Assembly: GCF_001653235.2 (NCBI RefSeq)
Contig: NC_035791.1
Location: 4,588,001 to 4,652,000 of the forward strand
Length of the DNA stretch: 64,000 nucleotides
Source: Pochonia chlamydosporia 170
Taxonomy: Eukaryota; Ascomycota; Sordariomycetes; Hypocreales; Clavicipitaceae
Reading direction: 5' to 3'
Part shown: positions 22,801 to 34,295 of the stretch, piece by piece
Layout of the letters: each line of letters begins with the position of its first letter
Position numbering within the stretch: position 1 is the stretch's first letter
Notes under the pieces: generated by a model
What the model saw: the letters and a program-made list of their open reading frames with translations, nothing else
Database searches by the model: none
What the model was told of the DNA's origin: nothing
Position numbers and translations under genes: made by a program

Positions 22801-23206
22801 TATTATGTTGGCCTCCTTGATGATCGCCAACTGGTCAATGGCTCGAGTCGAGAACTTCTCTACCTCGCGCAGCAAATCTGTCGGTTTGCCCGACGGTCGT
22901 GGGGCCAGGTTGTCTCCATTTTGCGGTGAGTTGGTATCAGGAGCTCCGGGGTCGACTGCGGGTGTTGATTCGCCTTGCTGTTGCGAGGAGAGATCATTCA
23001 ATCTGTAGACGCGTAAGGCGCCACTGTTGAGACCGACGAGAATGCGATCGCCTAAGTCAGAGATTAGCTCCTGTAATGTTTTATCGGCAACTGACGTGAA
23101 GGTTTGTCCATTTTGTTCTCGTACCGTAAGCCAAAATAGTCTCGATCTTTGACTTGTCACGCTGCCGGAGCTCAATGATCGGGCGGGCTGTAAAGGCGGA
23201 GAGCAT
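19803..23206 (-). CDS. vps39: Vps39/Vam6-like vacuolar tethering protein
   Basis: Predicted 1070-residue subunit of the HOPS tethering complex, acting at vacuole and late endosome on Rab7/Ypt7-dependent fusion. Exons: 23206-23125, 23051-20637, 20571-20463 and 20409-19803; introns of 73, 65 and 53 bp keep phase. The first short exon (27 residues, ending ETILAYG) joins to GDRILVGLNSGALRVYRL and starts the N-terminal CNH/beta-propeller domain (about residues 1-330). The middle is a helical clathrin-repeat-like part, with Vps39 domain 1 after the Lys-rich DLMNEDDVHAPPERVLRLYP segment. A low-complexity insert (SSRDAATTTVSTANVGG) lies between. The end (about 1015-1046) has the Vps39 domain 2 cysteine pattern CFVC...HYGC. 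A later in-frame Met would lose the first propeller strand, so the spliced start is preferred. Confidence 0.92.
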
Positions 23207-23742
23207 GGCGCCGGCTGGCCAGCTCGAAGCTTGCCAATCTATAATACAATGAAGTGCATCAGAGCTCCGCCAGTCTGAGATGGCCAACAACGGAAGGCTA
23301 GGTTGCGTGCAGAGGTACACAGCTCACGGGCCAAGGGTGGGTGCTAGAAGGATGATGTCAAGGTAGCTCAAGGCTGGTGGTGTCAAGCATGTCGTCTGGA
23401 CTCGGTCAGGTGTCGTTGCCGCTCTCGCTGTCGGCAACGACGTCAATACACAGGCAACAACTCCGTACCCACCACCGCATAGTGCATTTGGGCTAAATTT
23501 GCACTGTATAATTATCGCATAATACCCGCACCTATACAGTGCATGACAATGCAGTGAATTTCGTTATGGTCAATCCTGAGCAACGCTCATGTTTTAACTA
23601 GGAATCATCCAGCATGGCTAGAGAGGCAAAGCGCATTGTATAGAGTAGTCGTATTAGCAATACTACATATGTGTTGTCGCCGTAAATGTCTATCCGCACT
23701 ACGAATACACAGTCATAGTATACCGTATATAAATGTTTACCT
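23207..23742. other. Intergenic, promoter of vps39 and 3' flank of the phosphate transporter
   Basis: AT-rich, no coding signal seen. The half nearest vps39 (23350-23470) is CG-richer. Confidence 0.5.
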
Positions 23743-26528
23743 CTAATCCAATCCCGCAACCTGCATAATGCCGTAGCCAAGTGTAATTACAACAACCAGA
23801 GTAATGAAACTGCTGGGAATGCCTCTGCTAATGAAATGCTTGACTCGGAGATATCTCTGTCCCGTGGCATCTTCCTTCATTATTGCAGCTGCGTCGTATT
23901 AGCACAAAACTCAGAGACATGGTGACCTTTCAAAAACTTACTCATATTGGGGAAGCCGCTGGTTGGAAGACCCATAGCTGCGCTGCACATCAAAACACCG
24001 CCCATGACTAAGAGGTTGGGGTGAGGTTGGTCCATCGACATGCCGACATCAAATACAAGAGGCAGGAAGATGAGTGCTGCAACGGTGTGGCTAATAAACG
24101 TCGCAATCACCAGAATGAGGGTAGAGAACACGACGAGGACGCCGTACAGGCTCATCCCTTCGACATTCTTGGAAACAAGCTCTGCAACCGTGTGAAGCAG
24201 TCCAGATGATCGGACAGCTTTTCCAAGTGACAAGCCTCCAGCAGCCAGAATAATGATGGTCCACGGGAAGTTGTTGAAGTCTTCCTTGGTCAAGATTCCG
24301 ATACCAAAGAAAAGAACAATAGGGATGATCGCAATGACACCCATGTCACCAAAGACATCTTCCATCTGGTGGCTTGCGCACCACAGAGCAATCGTGATGA
24401 TTGTCACAATGCTCACGAACCACTGAACACCAGAGAAGCGCTCCTTCAATGGACGAATAGGTGCAATGACCGTTCCTTTGCCGGGCTGGAACGAAACTAA
24501 CAACACCATCCATATCAGAACGATGGAGACGGCACCAACAGGGATAACAATGAAGAACCACTGTAGCCAAGTTGGCTCCGGCTTCATTATGCCCATAGCA
24601 ACGACGTTCTGAGGAGAAGCAATCGGCGACAGCATGCCACCAATGTTTGAGGCGAGGGCAATGCCAATAATTACAGCTTTGGACATGTTTGAATCGGAGG
24701 GCAGTGTACGCAACATGGGCTGAGAGGCGAGTTAGTCAAGAAAGTCATACTGATATGTTACCTAGGCAGCCAGACATACCTCAATGATTGAGTAGCACAG
24801 CACAGGAGCCGCAACGTTGCTGATCAACATGGATGCAAAGGCAGCAACAAACATATTAGCGACAAGCACAGTCCGCGGTTGGGTGCCAGCCTTGCTAAGG
24901 ACCAGCGTCGCGAGACGCTTGTCTATCTTGCACTTGGAGAGGGCCGCGGCGAGGGTGAAGCCACCGATAAGTAACATGATGACTGGACTCCACATGGCGG
25001 CAAAGATTGCGTTTGTAGCCTGTTTGGCGTCCAGACGCTTGTGTTTGGCACCGTTCTCATCGCAAACGACCCGAAGTACAACTGATAAGAAGGGGATGAG
25101 GAGTGAGGTCACGAACAGAGGAATAGTCTGGACGGAGGAAGGGATTAGAAACATGCAAAGTTACAGGCCGTCAGGTACGCAACTCACCTCTGTTGCCCAT
25201 AGTAAACTAACAAATACCAACATTGCCAGGCAGTTTTGCTCCTCGGGCTTGTCCATGATGGGAATCGCGAGAAGTGCAGCAAATGCAGCGATGGAGCCGA
25301 TCAGAGTAAGCATGGAAGAGCCAGCCAGCCAACTCGGCAGCGTGAGGAGACCTAAAGGCGTCTTGAATTGTTTTCTGGTCACAACCTGATCGTCGTCGCC
25401 TTGTAAGCGTTTCGGTGCCGCGGTTTGATCTTGACCCAGCAGAGTCTGGCCAAATCTAGCGGCCTCAGCGCGCCGTTCGATACCAATGAGGTCTCTCCAC
25501 ACGGTATTACGTTCCCACACGACATGTTCTCGAAGATGGGATCGCAAGTCTTTCTTGGCAAGATCCCTGTCACCGCCCGTGACAACTTCGGAGTAGGCGT
25601 CCTCCATCTTTTCTATGTTCTCCTCCACAATCTTTTTGGTTTCATCCTTGAAAGGGTATGCCGTGTCAACATTAGATCTCATGAATGATGCCTTGAGCTC
25701 CTTGTCGAGTATCTTGTCGAATTTCTTCAGCACCTTGCTGAAGCCAGTCTTGTTCAGTTGGGCGTATGACTTGAGCTCACAGAGCTGCACGTAGAGGCTA
25801 ATAATGCGCTTCTTGAGCATGATGCTGGATGAGAACAATCCTGAAGAGAACATGACGGACTGGTCACCAAAATCCTCGACAGTACTGTGTCTGCGTACGG
25901 AGCGGGCGAAATCTGAGGACGCTGCCAGGTCAGCCTGGTGCTGCCCTACGTTGGCGATGGTCCTCCGTCGGCCACTGTTACTCTTTGGCTTATTCAGCCC
26001 TGTTGTCTCATCATCATCACTTGCACTGTCCTCCATCTCGTCGTCGGAGCCCATGCCAGTAGAACTCAAGGGCCGCATGTGCGGGCGGTGTCCGTCCCCT
26101 AACGACATGCGCCGGAGATCGGGGCTGTCTAGAGACGGTCTGTCACCAACGTCTCGGACAAGTTGGTTGACTTCATCCAGCAACTCCCCTTCCTTGGCTA
26201 CGTAGAAAGAGCATATCTTCTCAAGCTCAACGCCAAGGGCCCTACTGAATACTTCGGTAGGCTCTTCGCTCGAAATGAGGGGTCGAGATTCTGAATCGCC
26301 GCCCGCACGTGCTTGGTGAGCATTCTTTTCGAGTTGGTAGATGCTAGATGGCAGGGAAGAGAATGTAAGCGAACCATGCTGCGGTTTGTTTGACATGTGG
26401 AGGGCGATTGACTGACAGACGTCAAATTTTGGAGGTCCTACTTACAGTTTTTTGAGGTTACTGTAGGCAATATAGTGGCTGCTCCAGTCCGGAACAGCAT
26501 TAAACTGGATGCTGTGAGAGAACTTCAT
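23743..26528 (-). CDS. SPX-domain phosphate transporter (Pho87/Pho90/Pho91 type)
   Basis: Predicted 836-residue phosphate carrier with five exons: 26528-26446, 26343-25188, 25127-24780, 24719-23942 and 23888-23743 (introns 102, 60, 60 and 53 bp, phase kept). The SPX domain opens with MKFSHSIQFNAVPDWSSHYI, runs into NLKKLIYQLEK across the first intron, and closes with KKFDKILDKELKASF, which carries the Lys cluster that binds inositol pyrophosphates in this family. It is expanded by a Ser/Asp-rich insert (DDEMEDSASDDDETTG). Ten or more hydrophobic segments of a DASS-type permease follow from about residue 360, including PVIMLLIGGFTLAAAL, ASNIGGMLSPIASPQN and the signature PTSGFPNM near the fourth splice site. 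Yeast Pho91 is vacuolar and Pho87/90 are at the plasma membrane; the sequence alone does not decide. A long acidic/basic frame upstream of the chosen ATG is ignored because SPX domains start at the MKF. Confidence 0.92.
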
Positions 26529-28284
26529 CTCGTCCTGTGTTTCAATCCACTGACGCTTGCGTTCTCGCTTGTCTTGCCTTCGTTTCTCGAGGTCGTGGGC
26601 GCTTTTGTCGGCCTGGATCTGACGGTAATCGGCAAGCTCGTAAGCGTCGGTGTCGTCGTCAACCGTCACAGCAGCAAAACGGTTCAAAAATGGACTCGAA
26701 TTCCCTCCTCCTTCACTATGGCCAGTCGTAGTCGAATGGTTGTCGTTGTCAGTAGCAGTGCCTGTGCCTGTGCCAGGAACAGAGGAGGGATTCCCAGGTT
26801 GAAAGGTAGTCGGAATTGTGGAAGATGAAAACAGTTGACTATTGGGGCCACATGGAAGATATTATGGAGCTCGGGCTTCGTATGGTTGAGGAGGGTGGTG
26901 ATGACAATGGCTAACACTAGAGAACTGACAGATCAAGGCGGTAGCTGATATGCATAAGCAAAGGCTGTTCACGCGACAGGACTCGGTCGGGGCTTGTCAG
27001 GATCGCAAGTTGAATCCGACCAGACATGGAGCCAGACTTAGCCAGACAGGTAGATGGATGACCTGCGTCTGGAGATCCCTGAACGCCAAATGCTGGCCAC
27101 TTTGCTGGGAGTGGAAAAGTCTGGTGGTAATCCACTGTTGTCTATTAGCTGGCTGGGTCTGGTTGTGTGGTGGAGAAGTGATCAATTGGCCAGGAGCCGG
27201 CTGGATTCTGGTCCAAAGCTGGTCAATCTCACTCGTCTGGAGCAAAAGGCTGCCCCAAGGCGGGAACAAGCTGCAGCCTCGGAGCCTCTGCGGCCTTCGT
27301 TGAGTCGAGGTGCCTGCGCAGTTCATGGAAGTTGCGTCAAGTCTGGTGCACTTCGTCAAGCCAAGTTGCATGCAGCAATTGGAGTGGGTGCCAAGACCAC
27401 TCGTCCAGTAACATTGCACAATTTGCCCATGTGTGGGGTTTTGTGCCTGTCGACTGGATCGCCTCATCGACGATAATTGACAGCTCTGAGGTCACACACG
27501 TCTCAAGCCACCACATGCAACTGGTGTCTGGTGATATCCGTGGGACGGGACGGGTTGTCTGTCTTGCATTACCTCTGACCCCGGAACTCATTGATATTGC
27601 ACTATTGGACAGTAGGAATACAAGTATTTATATCCGTATAAAATGCGGCCTTCCGAGGTCATCTGGTCCGCACCACAGGCAAATCAATGACTGTGCGACG
27701 CGGCGTCCTGGTACAAACTCAGTTATCTGCATGCAACGGGTCAACATAATCCACATCCAATACTGTGATACACCCTTGATCCAGCTTCTCCGGCATCCTG
27801 AGAACGTCTAGGGTGTTCTTGAGGAAACTACGTTGTTGTGAGCAGCTTCGTACCATAAGCTGAGACAAGTGCAGGGTAGTGCAACAGGCGAGTTTCATCA
27901 AGACCGTAAATAACCATGACCTTGGCCTCGACACGATTTGAAGTAGGCCAACCTGATCACCCTCCTGCTGTCCACTACGGTACCGCTGTATGGGAGTGCT
28001 TGCAGATGGTTATGTTGAATTGCAGCAGATTTCCGCCAAGCGGTCTCTAAATGCACTGCTGACGACACCATCAAAACGCTGTAAATGATGTTTATTTCAA
28101 GACCCAAACATTTTCTCGACTTCCCTCATTCTACTCTGGGCTTCCTGCCGCTTTCCCGGAACAGAGAATCTAGATGACTAGTTTATCTTGAGCGTTCATC
28201 CTAACGCCGATTTTATGACTACTCTGACCATATTATATGCATGCATGCTTTCTAGTTGAAAATTATAAACCTCCCCCTATCTCA
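26529..28284. other. Gene-free region between the phosphate transporter and the siderophore block
   Basis: 1.76 kb with no recognisable coding frame. 26990-27250 contains many CCAGAC/GTCTGG words. This is the left edge of the accessory block. Confidence 0.5.
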
Positions 28285-31200
28285 TCACGACCCAAGCATC
28301 TGCTGCAATGCATTAATTCTATACGACTCACTCTTTTCCACCAGCTCTTCGTGACGACCCTTCTCCACGACTTTTCCACCTTCAATTACAAAAATCACAT
28401 CAGCCTTGCGAACCGTGTGCAGGCGATGCGTGATTGCAATAACCGTGATGCCCCTGGCAGCTCTCTCCAAGCCTTCCTGAAGGGCCTTTTCGCTCTCGGC
28501 ATCAAGAGCACTCGTGCTTTCGTCAAGAAGAAGCAATTTAGGTTTTCGCACCAGTGCTCGAGCGATGGCTAGACGCTGGCGTTGACCGCCCGATAAACGT
28601 GACCCATTTGGACCGCATTCGGTGTTGTACCCATCTGGGAGCGCCATAATCGTGTCGTGGATGTTGGCTAAACGACATGCCTCCTCGATTTCTTCGTCAG
28701 TTGCTTCGTGGTTTGGTGTGGCCCCGAGCCCAACGTTGAATCTTATCGTGCCATCGAAAAGAGCACAGTCCTGAGGGACGACCGCGATGTCATTTCGAAA
28801 CTCAACACCATCCCGCGCGCATATATTTGAGCCATTGATTTCGATGGCGCCACCTGTAGGGCGGTACATTCTCTGGACAAGCGATAGGATCGTGGATTTG
28901 CCTGCGCCTGAAGGTCCAACTAAACCACAAAACTGACCTGCCTGAATGGTAAATGACATGCCTTGCACGATTGATAACTGCGGACGAGCCGGATATGCAA
29001 ATGAAACGTCTTTAAAAGTCACGGTAGCGCCTTTGTTTGGTGATGCTGACTTTGTAGTTCCATCTGCGACAGCTTCGACATCCTTCTCAGTAGTTGGTGG
29101 CGCAACTACAGGAGCCAATTCCTGGGCAGTCAAATCCTTTGAAGAACCCTGGTCTATCAAACTCAATATTCGCGACCCGGCCTCTCGAGCACGCGAAACT
29201 TCTGGTGCAAGGGTGAACATATTGCCCCAGAGCTGGGCGCTGACCAACATGGCCACGAGAATGACGAAGAACTCGGTCGATGTATACTCCCCGTTCGTGA
29301 TTCTCGTTGACCCCCACCAATATGCGAACGCATATATAAGATTACTGGTTCCATATGAGATGGCGAGCCAGATATTCGCGTAAGCAGTACCAGCAGCCAT
29401 GGCTTTGTATGGTGGTCTCAGAGTCCGCCGATAATTGCCAAGAACTTCATTCTCCAGGGATAAGGATGAAATGGTCTTGAACGAGTTGACAGCCTCAACT
29501 GTTATGCCGATGGCATCCGAAAATGCACCAGCGTGTTTGCGCTCAAATCTGGTGAGCGCACGAAGCTGCAGAATACCTGATCCCAACAGGATTGGCACGG
29601 TAACCAAGCACACGACGGCAATCTTCCATGCCAGAATGTGCGACACCGTAATGGCTATGATGAAGTTGACGACAATTGCAAAGGAGTTTCCAATAATGGA
29701 GCCACTGAAGCCACCGATGGCAGCAGCATCTGCAGTGATGACTGACAACAGCGAGGCCGGGGTGCGTCCCTCCGCTTGATGCCAGTCCAAACCTTGCTCA
29801 TATAGCGAACGAAAGCAGAGTACGCGGACCTTGTATAAAAGTCTTTCCGAGATTGTACCAAAAGAAGACCAGCTAACAGAGTTGGCAAAAAGCTCTACGA
29901 CAGCCAACATGAAGAACATGCCCCCAAAGAACTTTCCGGCCCAGCGAATGTCGCCAGGCGCATTGCATGGACTCAGACGTCCGACTGTGTTTCCAAATAT
30001 CAAACCAGATCCAGTGAAGCTTGCTCCCACAATGGTTCCGGCTGCCAGGGCTAAGAGTAGCCACGCCAGATTTGGTCGAATCATACGGCCTAGTTGCTTC
30101 AAGACCTGCCAGCCTGTTTTGTGGGAGTCCAATTCCGGAGTTCCTGGTGTGATGGTTTCGGATTTATCTGTAGAATCTTTCTTGGTTCGACCTGGCAAGT
30201 TTTCCGTGGCCTTCTCCTCAAGCAGAGAGTCCTTCTCTGTGATGATGGTGTCGACGTCTCCTTTAGCAGTACTTGCCATGGACGGAGTGTCGTCGTTCTG
30301 TGCGGACTCAATGTTTTGAAGACGAACCATTCCTGCATATGAGCCGTTGAGTGCCATGAGTTCTAAATGCGATCCTTGCTCAATAATTTCGCCACCATTC
30401 ATGACGATGATATTATCCGCATTCTTGATAGTAGAGAGTCTGTGTGCAATGGCAATTACAGTGCGACCTTTGGCAATGGACTCAATGGCCATCTTGATGC
30501 GGTGCTCACTGGCAGAGTCTAAAGAAGCAGTAGCTTCATCAAGAATGAGAATCTTGGGATCTCGTATCAGGGCTCGAGCAAGGGCGATCCTTTGTCGTTG
30601 ACCGCCACTAACCAATTTGCCGCCGATGCCAACTTGGGTGCCGTATCCAAACTCGAGCCTTTCAATAAAACCAGAAGCATCTGCTAGACTTGCCGCCTCG
30701 CGGATTAATTGGACCAAGTCGACCATGTCTTGACCATGTGCCTCAGACAGCGAAGCAAGATCTTTTCCAGCTGCGAGGTTGGACGCAATTTCGGCAAGCC
30801 CTGAGCCCAATATAACATGTTGAAATCTCTGATGACTCGGCCAGGGGGAATTGAGAATACCAAGCGCGATATTTTCCAGGATGGATCTATCCAACAAAGA
30901 CGGTTCCTGTTGAACCAAGCTCATAAAACCTCGCAAGTTCTTCACATTAAGATTCTTCAGATTGTGCCCATCTAGTGTCACAGTTCCGTTTGTGGGATCG
31001 TATATTCTGGCCGTGAGACCCGCAATCGTGGATTTTCCGCTTCCTGAAAGACCAACCAAGGCTGTGTGTTTGCCGGCTGGGCAGCTGAATGAAACCCCTT
31101 TCAGCACTGGGCGATCAGGTCGAGAAACGTACGCAAACGACACATCGTGGAATTCCACTGCACCATCGATAGAATTAGGAAGCTTTTCGCCCTCATCGGA

Positions 31201-32500
31201 TTGTGAATCAATGCCAGAAGGGGCATCGATATCGGCCTTCAGCTTCTGGAATGACGCAGTTGCTGATCCAATGATGGGAAGCAGTGGCGCAATGGAACCG
31301 AGGATAACACAAGCTACGGAAGATTGTTAAAACCACGTCAAAATGCGGATACGTCGAAGAGACTCACCATCTACAAGAAGGAAGATGACCGTGTATGTCC
31401 TTCCAACGGAGACATTGTTCCCGCCATGTTCCACGGCATCAGCAATCTGTCTGCTACCCTGCCAGAATGCCAGGGCATTCGCAGCGTACGCGATGAAATA
31501 GAGTGTGCCAGCTTGAATAGCAGTAGTAGCCGCCTTCTTAATTCCCTCCTTTTGGGCAGTACTCATTGTCGACGCAAATTTGGCCTCGAGACGAGGGCCA
31601 GCTCCGAAAGCCTGGACCACAGCTATATGCGACAGTGCCTCTTGAGCGATAGAGGATGCTGAAGCAATTGCGTCAGACATACGGGCAGTGAACCTTTGAG
31701 TGAATATGCTGCCAATAGCAGCCATCAGAAGGAAAGCGGGTATCAAGCTGATCAGAATAGCGGCTAATTTGGTATCCCTCACAAAGGCCACAACGTATGC
31801 TGAAATGAAAAACGAGCTCACAGCAATACAGATGCCGACCTTTTCTGAGGTACCTGCTTGGATGATTTGAATATCGGAGTTCAGTCGGGACGTGAGCTCG
31901 CCGGCCTGACGCTTGTCGTAGAAGGTGGCATCTTGACGCAGTAAGGTCTGGAAGTATCGATCTCTTAGACGAGCTTCTAGCCTGCGACTGAAAATGCTCC
32001 AAGACACAATATAGAGGTAAATGACGATGAAGTTGGCAATAGCGATATAGACGAGTACAAGAACCTTTTTGTTGACTTCTGACTGAATCTCGCCCGTATT
32101 TTTGGAGCTGTTCGCATCGCAGGAAGCATCATTAAGATTGTCGAGGACCTGACCAAACAAAATTCCCATCAACGGGAACGGAACGCCGGCACCACAGGCA
32201 CAAAGAGTACCGAATATGAGTAGAAAATAATCTAGCCATGTGGGGTTTGCATAGAAGAGCAGCTGAAAGAAACTAAAGAACTGTTTCCGCCGACCCCATG
32301 AATTAGCAAAGACTGCGCTGATTGTCATATTGATCCTGGAGAAGTATTTCCATAGCTCGAGCAGATTTAAGGCAAGGGAATTCACATACGCTACCCTTCG
32401 CAGGTGGTGATGTAGCAATCTGAGTTGTGGACTCATTGTCCGTGGTGGCAGAGTCTGGTGATGATGCACCTGGAGCAGCGACGTCCCCTTTCGCCCCCAT
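28285..32500 (-). CDS. Full-size ABC-B (MDR-type) transporter of the siderophore block
   Basis: Predicted membrane exporter-type ABC protein of 1359 residues, order TMD-NBD-TMD-NBD. Exons: 32500-32395, 32312-31368 and 31313-28285. The first donor (GTAGCG) is unusual, but it is the only one that keeps phase with the CGCAG acceptor; the second intron is 54 bp. NBD1 has Walker A GLSGSGKST near residue 438, signature VSGGQRQR near 585 and Walker B ILILDEATASLD. NBD2 has GPSGAGKST near 1152, LSGGQRQR near 1258 and LLLLDESTSALD. Both ATP sites look canonical. The first 35 residues are disordered. In Aspergillus fumigatus an ABC-B protein (SitT) lies next to sidD, so this is a candidate homologue. 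Export of siderophore or of intermediates is inference from position and from two SreA-type motifs in its shared promoter. A general drug-efflux role is the alternative. Confidence 0.9.
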
Positions 32501-33456
32501 GATGCGAATCGAACTGGGCTTTCCCAGTTCCGTGGTCTTCAGGCGACAACCTCACACCTAAGCAGTTCAGGCTGAGATTTGCGGATGGGTTTGCAGAAAG
32601 ATTGAAGAAGCTTACGCTGACGAGGCCATGAAGTAGGAGAGGTTCAACAAATGCAGATCTCTTGCAGTCAACAAATGTTGAAAGGTATGCCGGCTGTTGC
32701 TCTGAAGGGTCCCACCGCTTCAACTCGGTCGTCGTGTGCTAATGGATGCGTCGCTGTCGTAATCCATAGCCTCCTACGGAGTAGATTTCTTTTCTTCTGC
32801 GATTTCAACCTTCAAACTCCTTGTCGGCCAAGAACAAGTAAGTGTGACAAGGAAAAACTCTGGTCCCTGAGCTTCTTCGTTCCCTTAACAAACACATCAC
32901 CCTCTCCCGTTGGCTCTAGAGACAGTGGGATCCACGGCTTGCTAACCAAATTGTGGATTAGCTCGTCTTGATAATCAATCTACCGCAATCGATGGACTGT
33001 GTGTCTTCAAGGTATCTGATCTTGCCCTTGTTCGGTGCGGAGCAAGTGGTAACAGGGTCAAGAGCGCGAGAGGCAGGGTAACAAGTATCTCCAAGTCTTT
33101 CTCTTGTACCTCTAGCTTGTTGAGATCCTCTCAGAAACCATGCTGAACCCGCCAAGCCCTGAAAACCCCGTCATGCGACCCTGGTTTGTACTGGTACTCC
33201 ATGTGTGAGTATGCAGTGTGGTGCCATCTTGACACACCCACTGAGGTGATAACCTGAGAGGGGGCCAAACAGAACAGGCGAGTAAAAAGTATTCGGGCGG
33301 GGTGGTCGGTACATGGGAGAGAAATGCGATCAACACAGAGGAGTGAGCTGGTGCAAACAGTCTGGTTGACAGCAGGCAAGGAAAACTGAGCATCCCTCCG
33401 AGAGACCGGCCCTGTTCTGTTCTTCGTGGCAAGCGTGGTGTGGGCCTTTCAACGGA

Positions 33457-33465
33457 TCAGATAAT
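33457..33465 (+). promoter_or_regulatory. SreA-type GATA motif (ATCAGATAA)
   Basis: Exact match to ATCWGATAA, the extended GATA site known for the iron-responsive repressors SreA/SRE. It lies 957 bp upstream of the ABC transporter ATG, in the shared divergent promoter. Binding is inferred. Confidence 0.6.
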
Positions 33466-33749
33466 TTCTCTCGGCGCCACATTTTCGGTGGGTTGGAGGG
33501 ATGCAAAGGCTATGGCCCCTCAGCGGGGTGCAAACAAACCAGGAATTGCTTGTTGTTTGCTCGGTCGCCCGTCACACGACATCAGCTCCCTGGGTTGGCA
33601 CAATTAAATGGCTCAAGACGCCCCTGTTGAAGAAATTGGAGATCTTTTGTGTGAGTGATTTCCTTTTTTCCCCCCTCTGAGCCAGCCAAGGTTGCACCTT
33701 CCTCTTAGCAGTGGTGATGACAGGCCAGCCAACCAGATCCTTCGAGAGG

Positions 33750-33758
33750 ATCTGATAA
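33750..33758 (+). promoter_or_regulatory. SreA-type GATA motif (ATCTGATAA)
   Basis: Exact match to ATCWGATAA. It lies 546 bp upstream of the outer ATG of the AMID-like gene and about 890 bp upstream of its inner ATG. Confidence 0.6.
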
Positions 33759-34295
33759 GCCAAGCCCTTGGATGGCTCCATTCATCGACCTGGATGGTCC
33801 CCCTTTCCCTTCACTCAACATTGCTGCTACTTGGATCTGCCGACCACCACTCTTTGCTCTTCACTGGTCGCCGTGCCCGCCACATCACAGGACCATCTGT
33901 CCCCCGATAATACAGGGTTCTGTGTCGCTCAACATTCCGCAGCCGAATAGAACATCGATTTCCGAGGATGCGAACAACAGCCGAGTATACAGCCTCATGG
34001 CTATAACCTGTCAGACACTATTTCCGGGTGTCTTTTCCACGTTTGCCTCTATTCGGGACTTACCATGGATCTCGGATTTTACGACGGCTGGCCTTGAGAT
34101 ATCCAGCGTCTCTTCGGTATATGTAGTAACCGGTGGTAGCCGATTTGGCTAGTCCACGAAGAACATGTGTTGATGATCGAATCGGTGGCACTGCAGTGGC
34201 GTCTGACAGTCTTACCTCACCGCCTGGCAGACTTATCAATCTCTCTGTACCAGATCATCTCCAAGTGTAACACTGCGTGTCAACGGTCTTCGAGG

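Larger units (their letters stand above)
32501..34295. other. Divergent promoter region of the ABC transporter and AMID-like genes
   Basis: 1.8 kb with no coding signal. It contains two exact ATCWGATAA motifs (separate entries) and one 8-of-9 match at 33012-33020 on the minus strand. Confidence 0.6.

Noticed and set aside
23051..23175. Start of Vps39 at the in-frame Met at 23175
   Set aside because: It reads through an intron; the spliced start at 23206 restores the first propeller strand and a family-like N-terminus.
34167..34295. Extension of the AMID-like protein to an even earlier ATG at 34167
   Set aside because: The added 43 residues do not look like a targeting leader; ATG 34296 starts an Arg/Ser-rich presequence and ATG 34647 the core.
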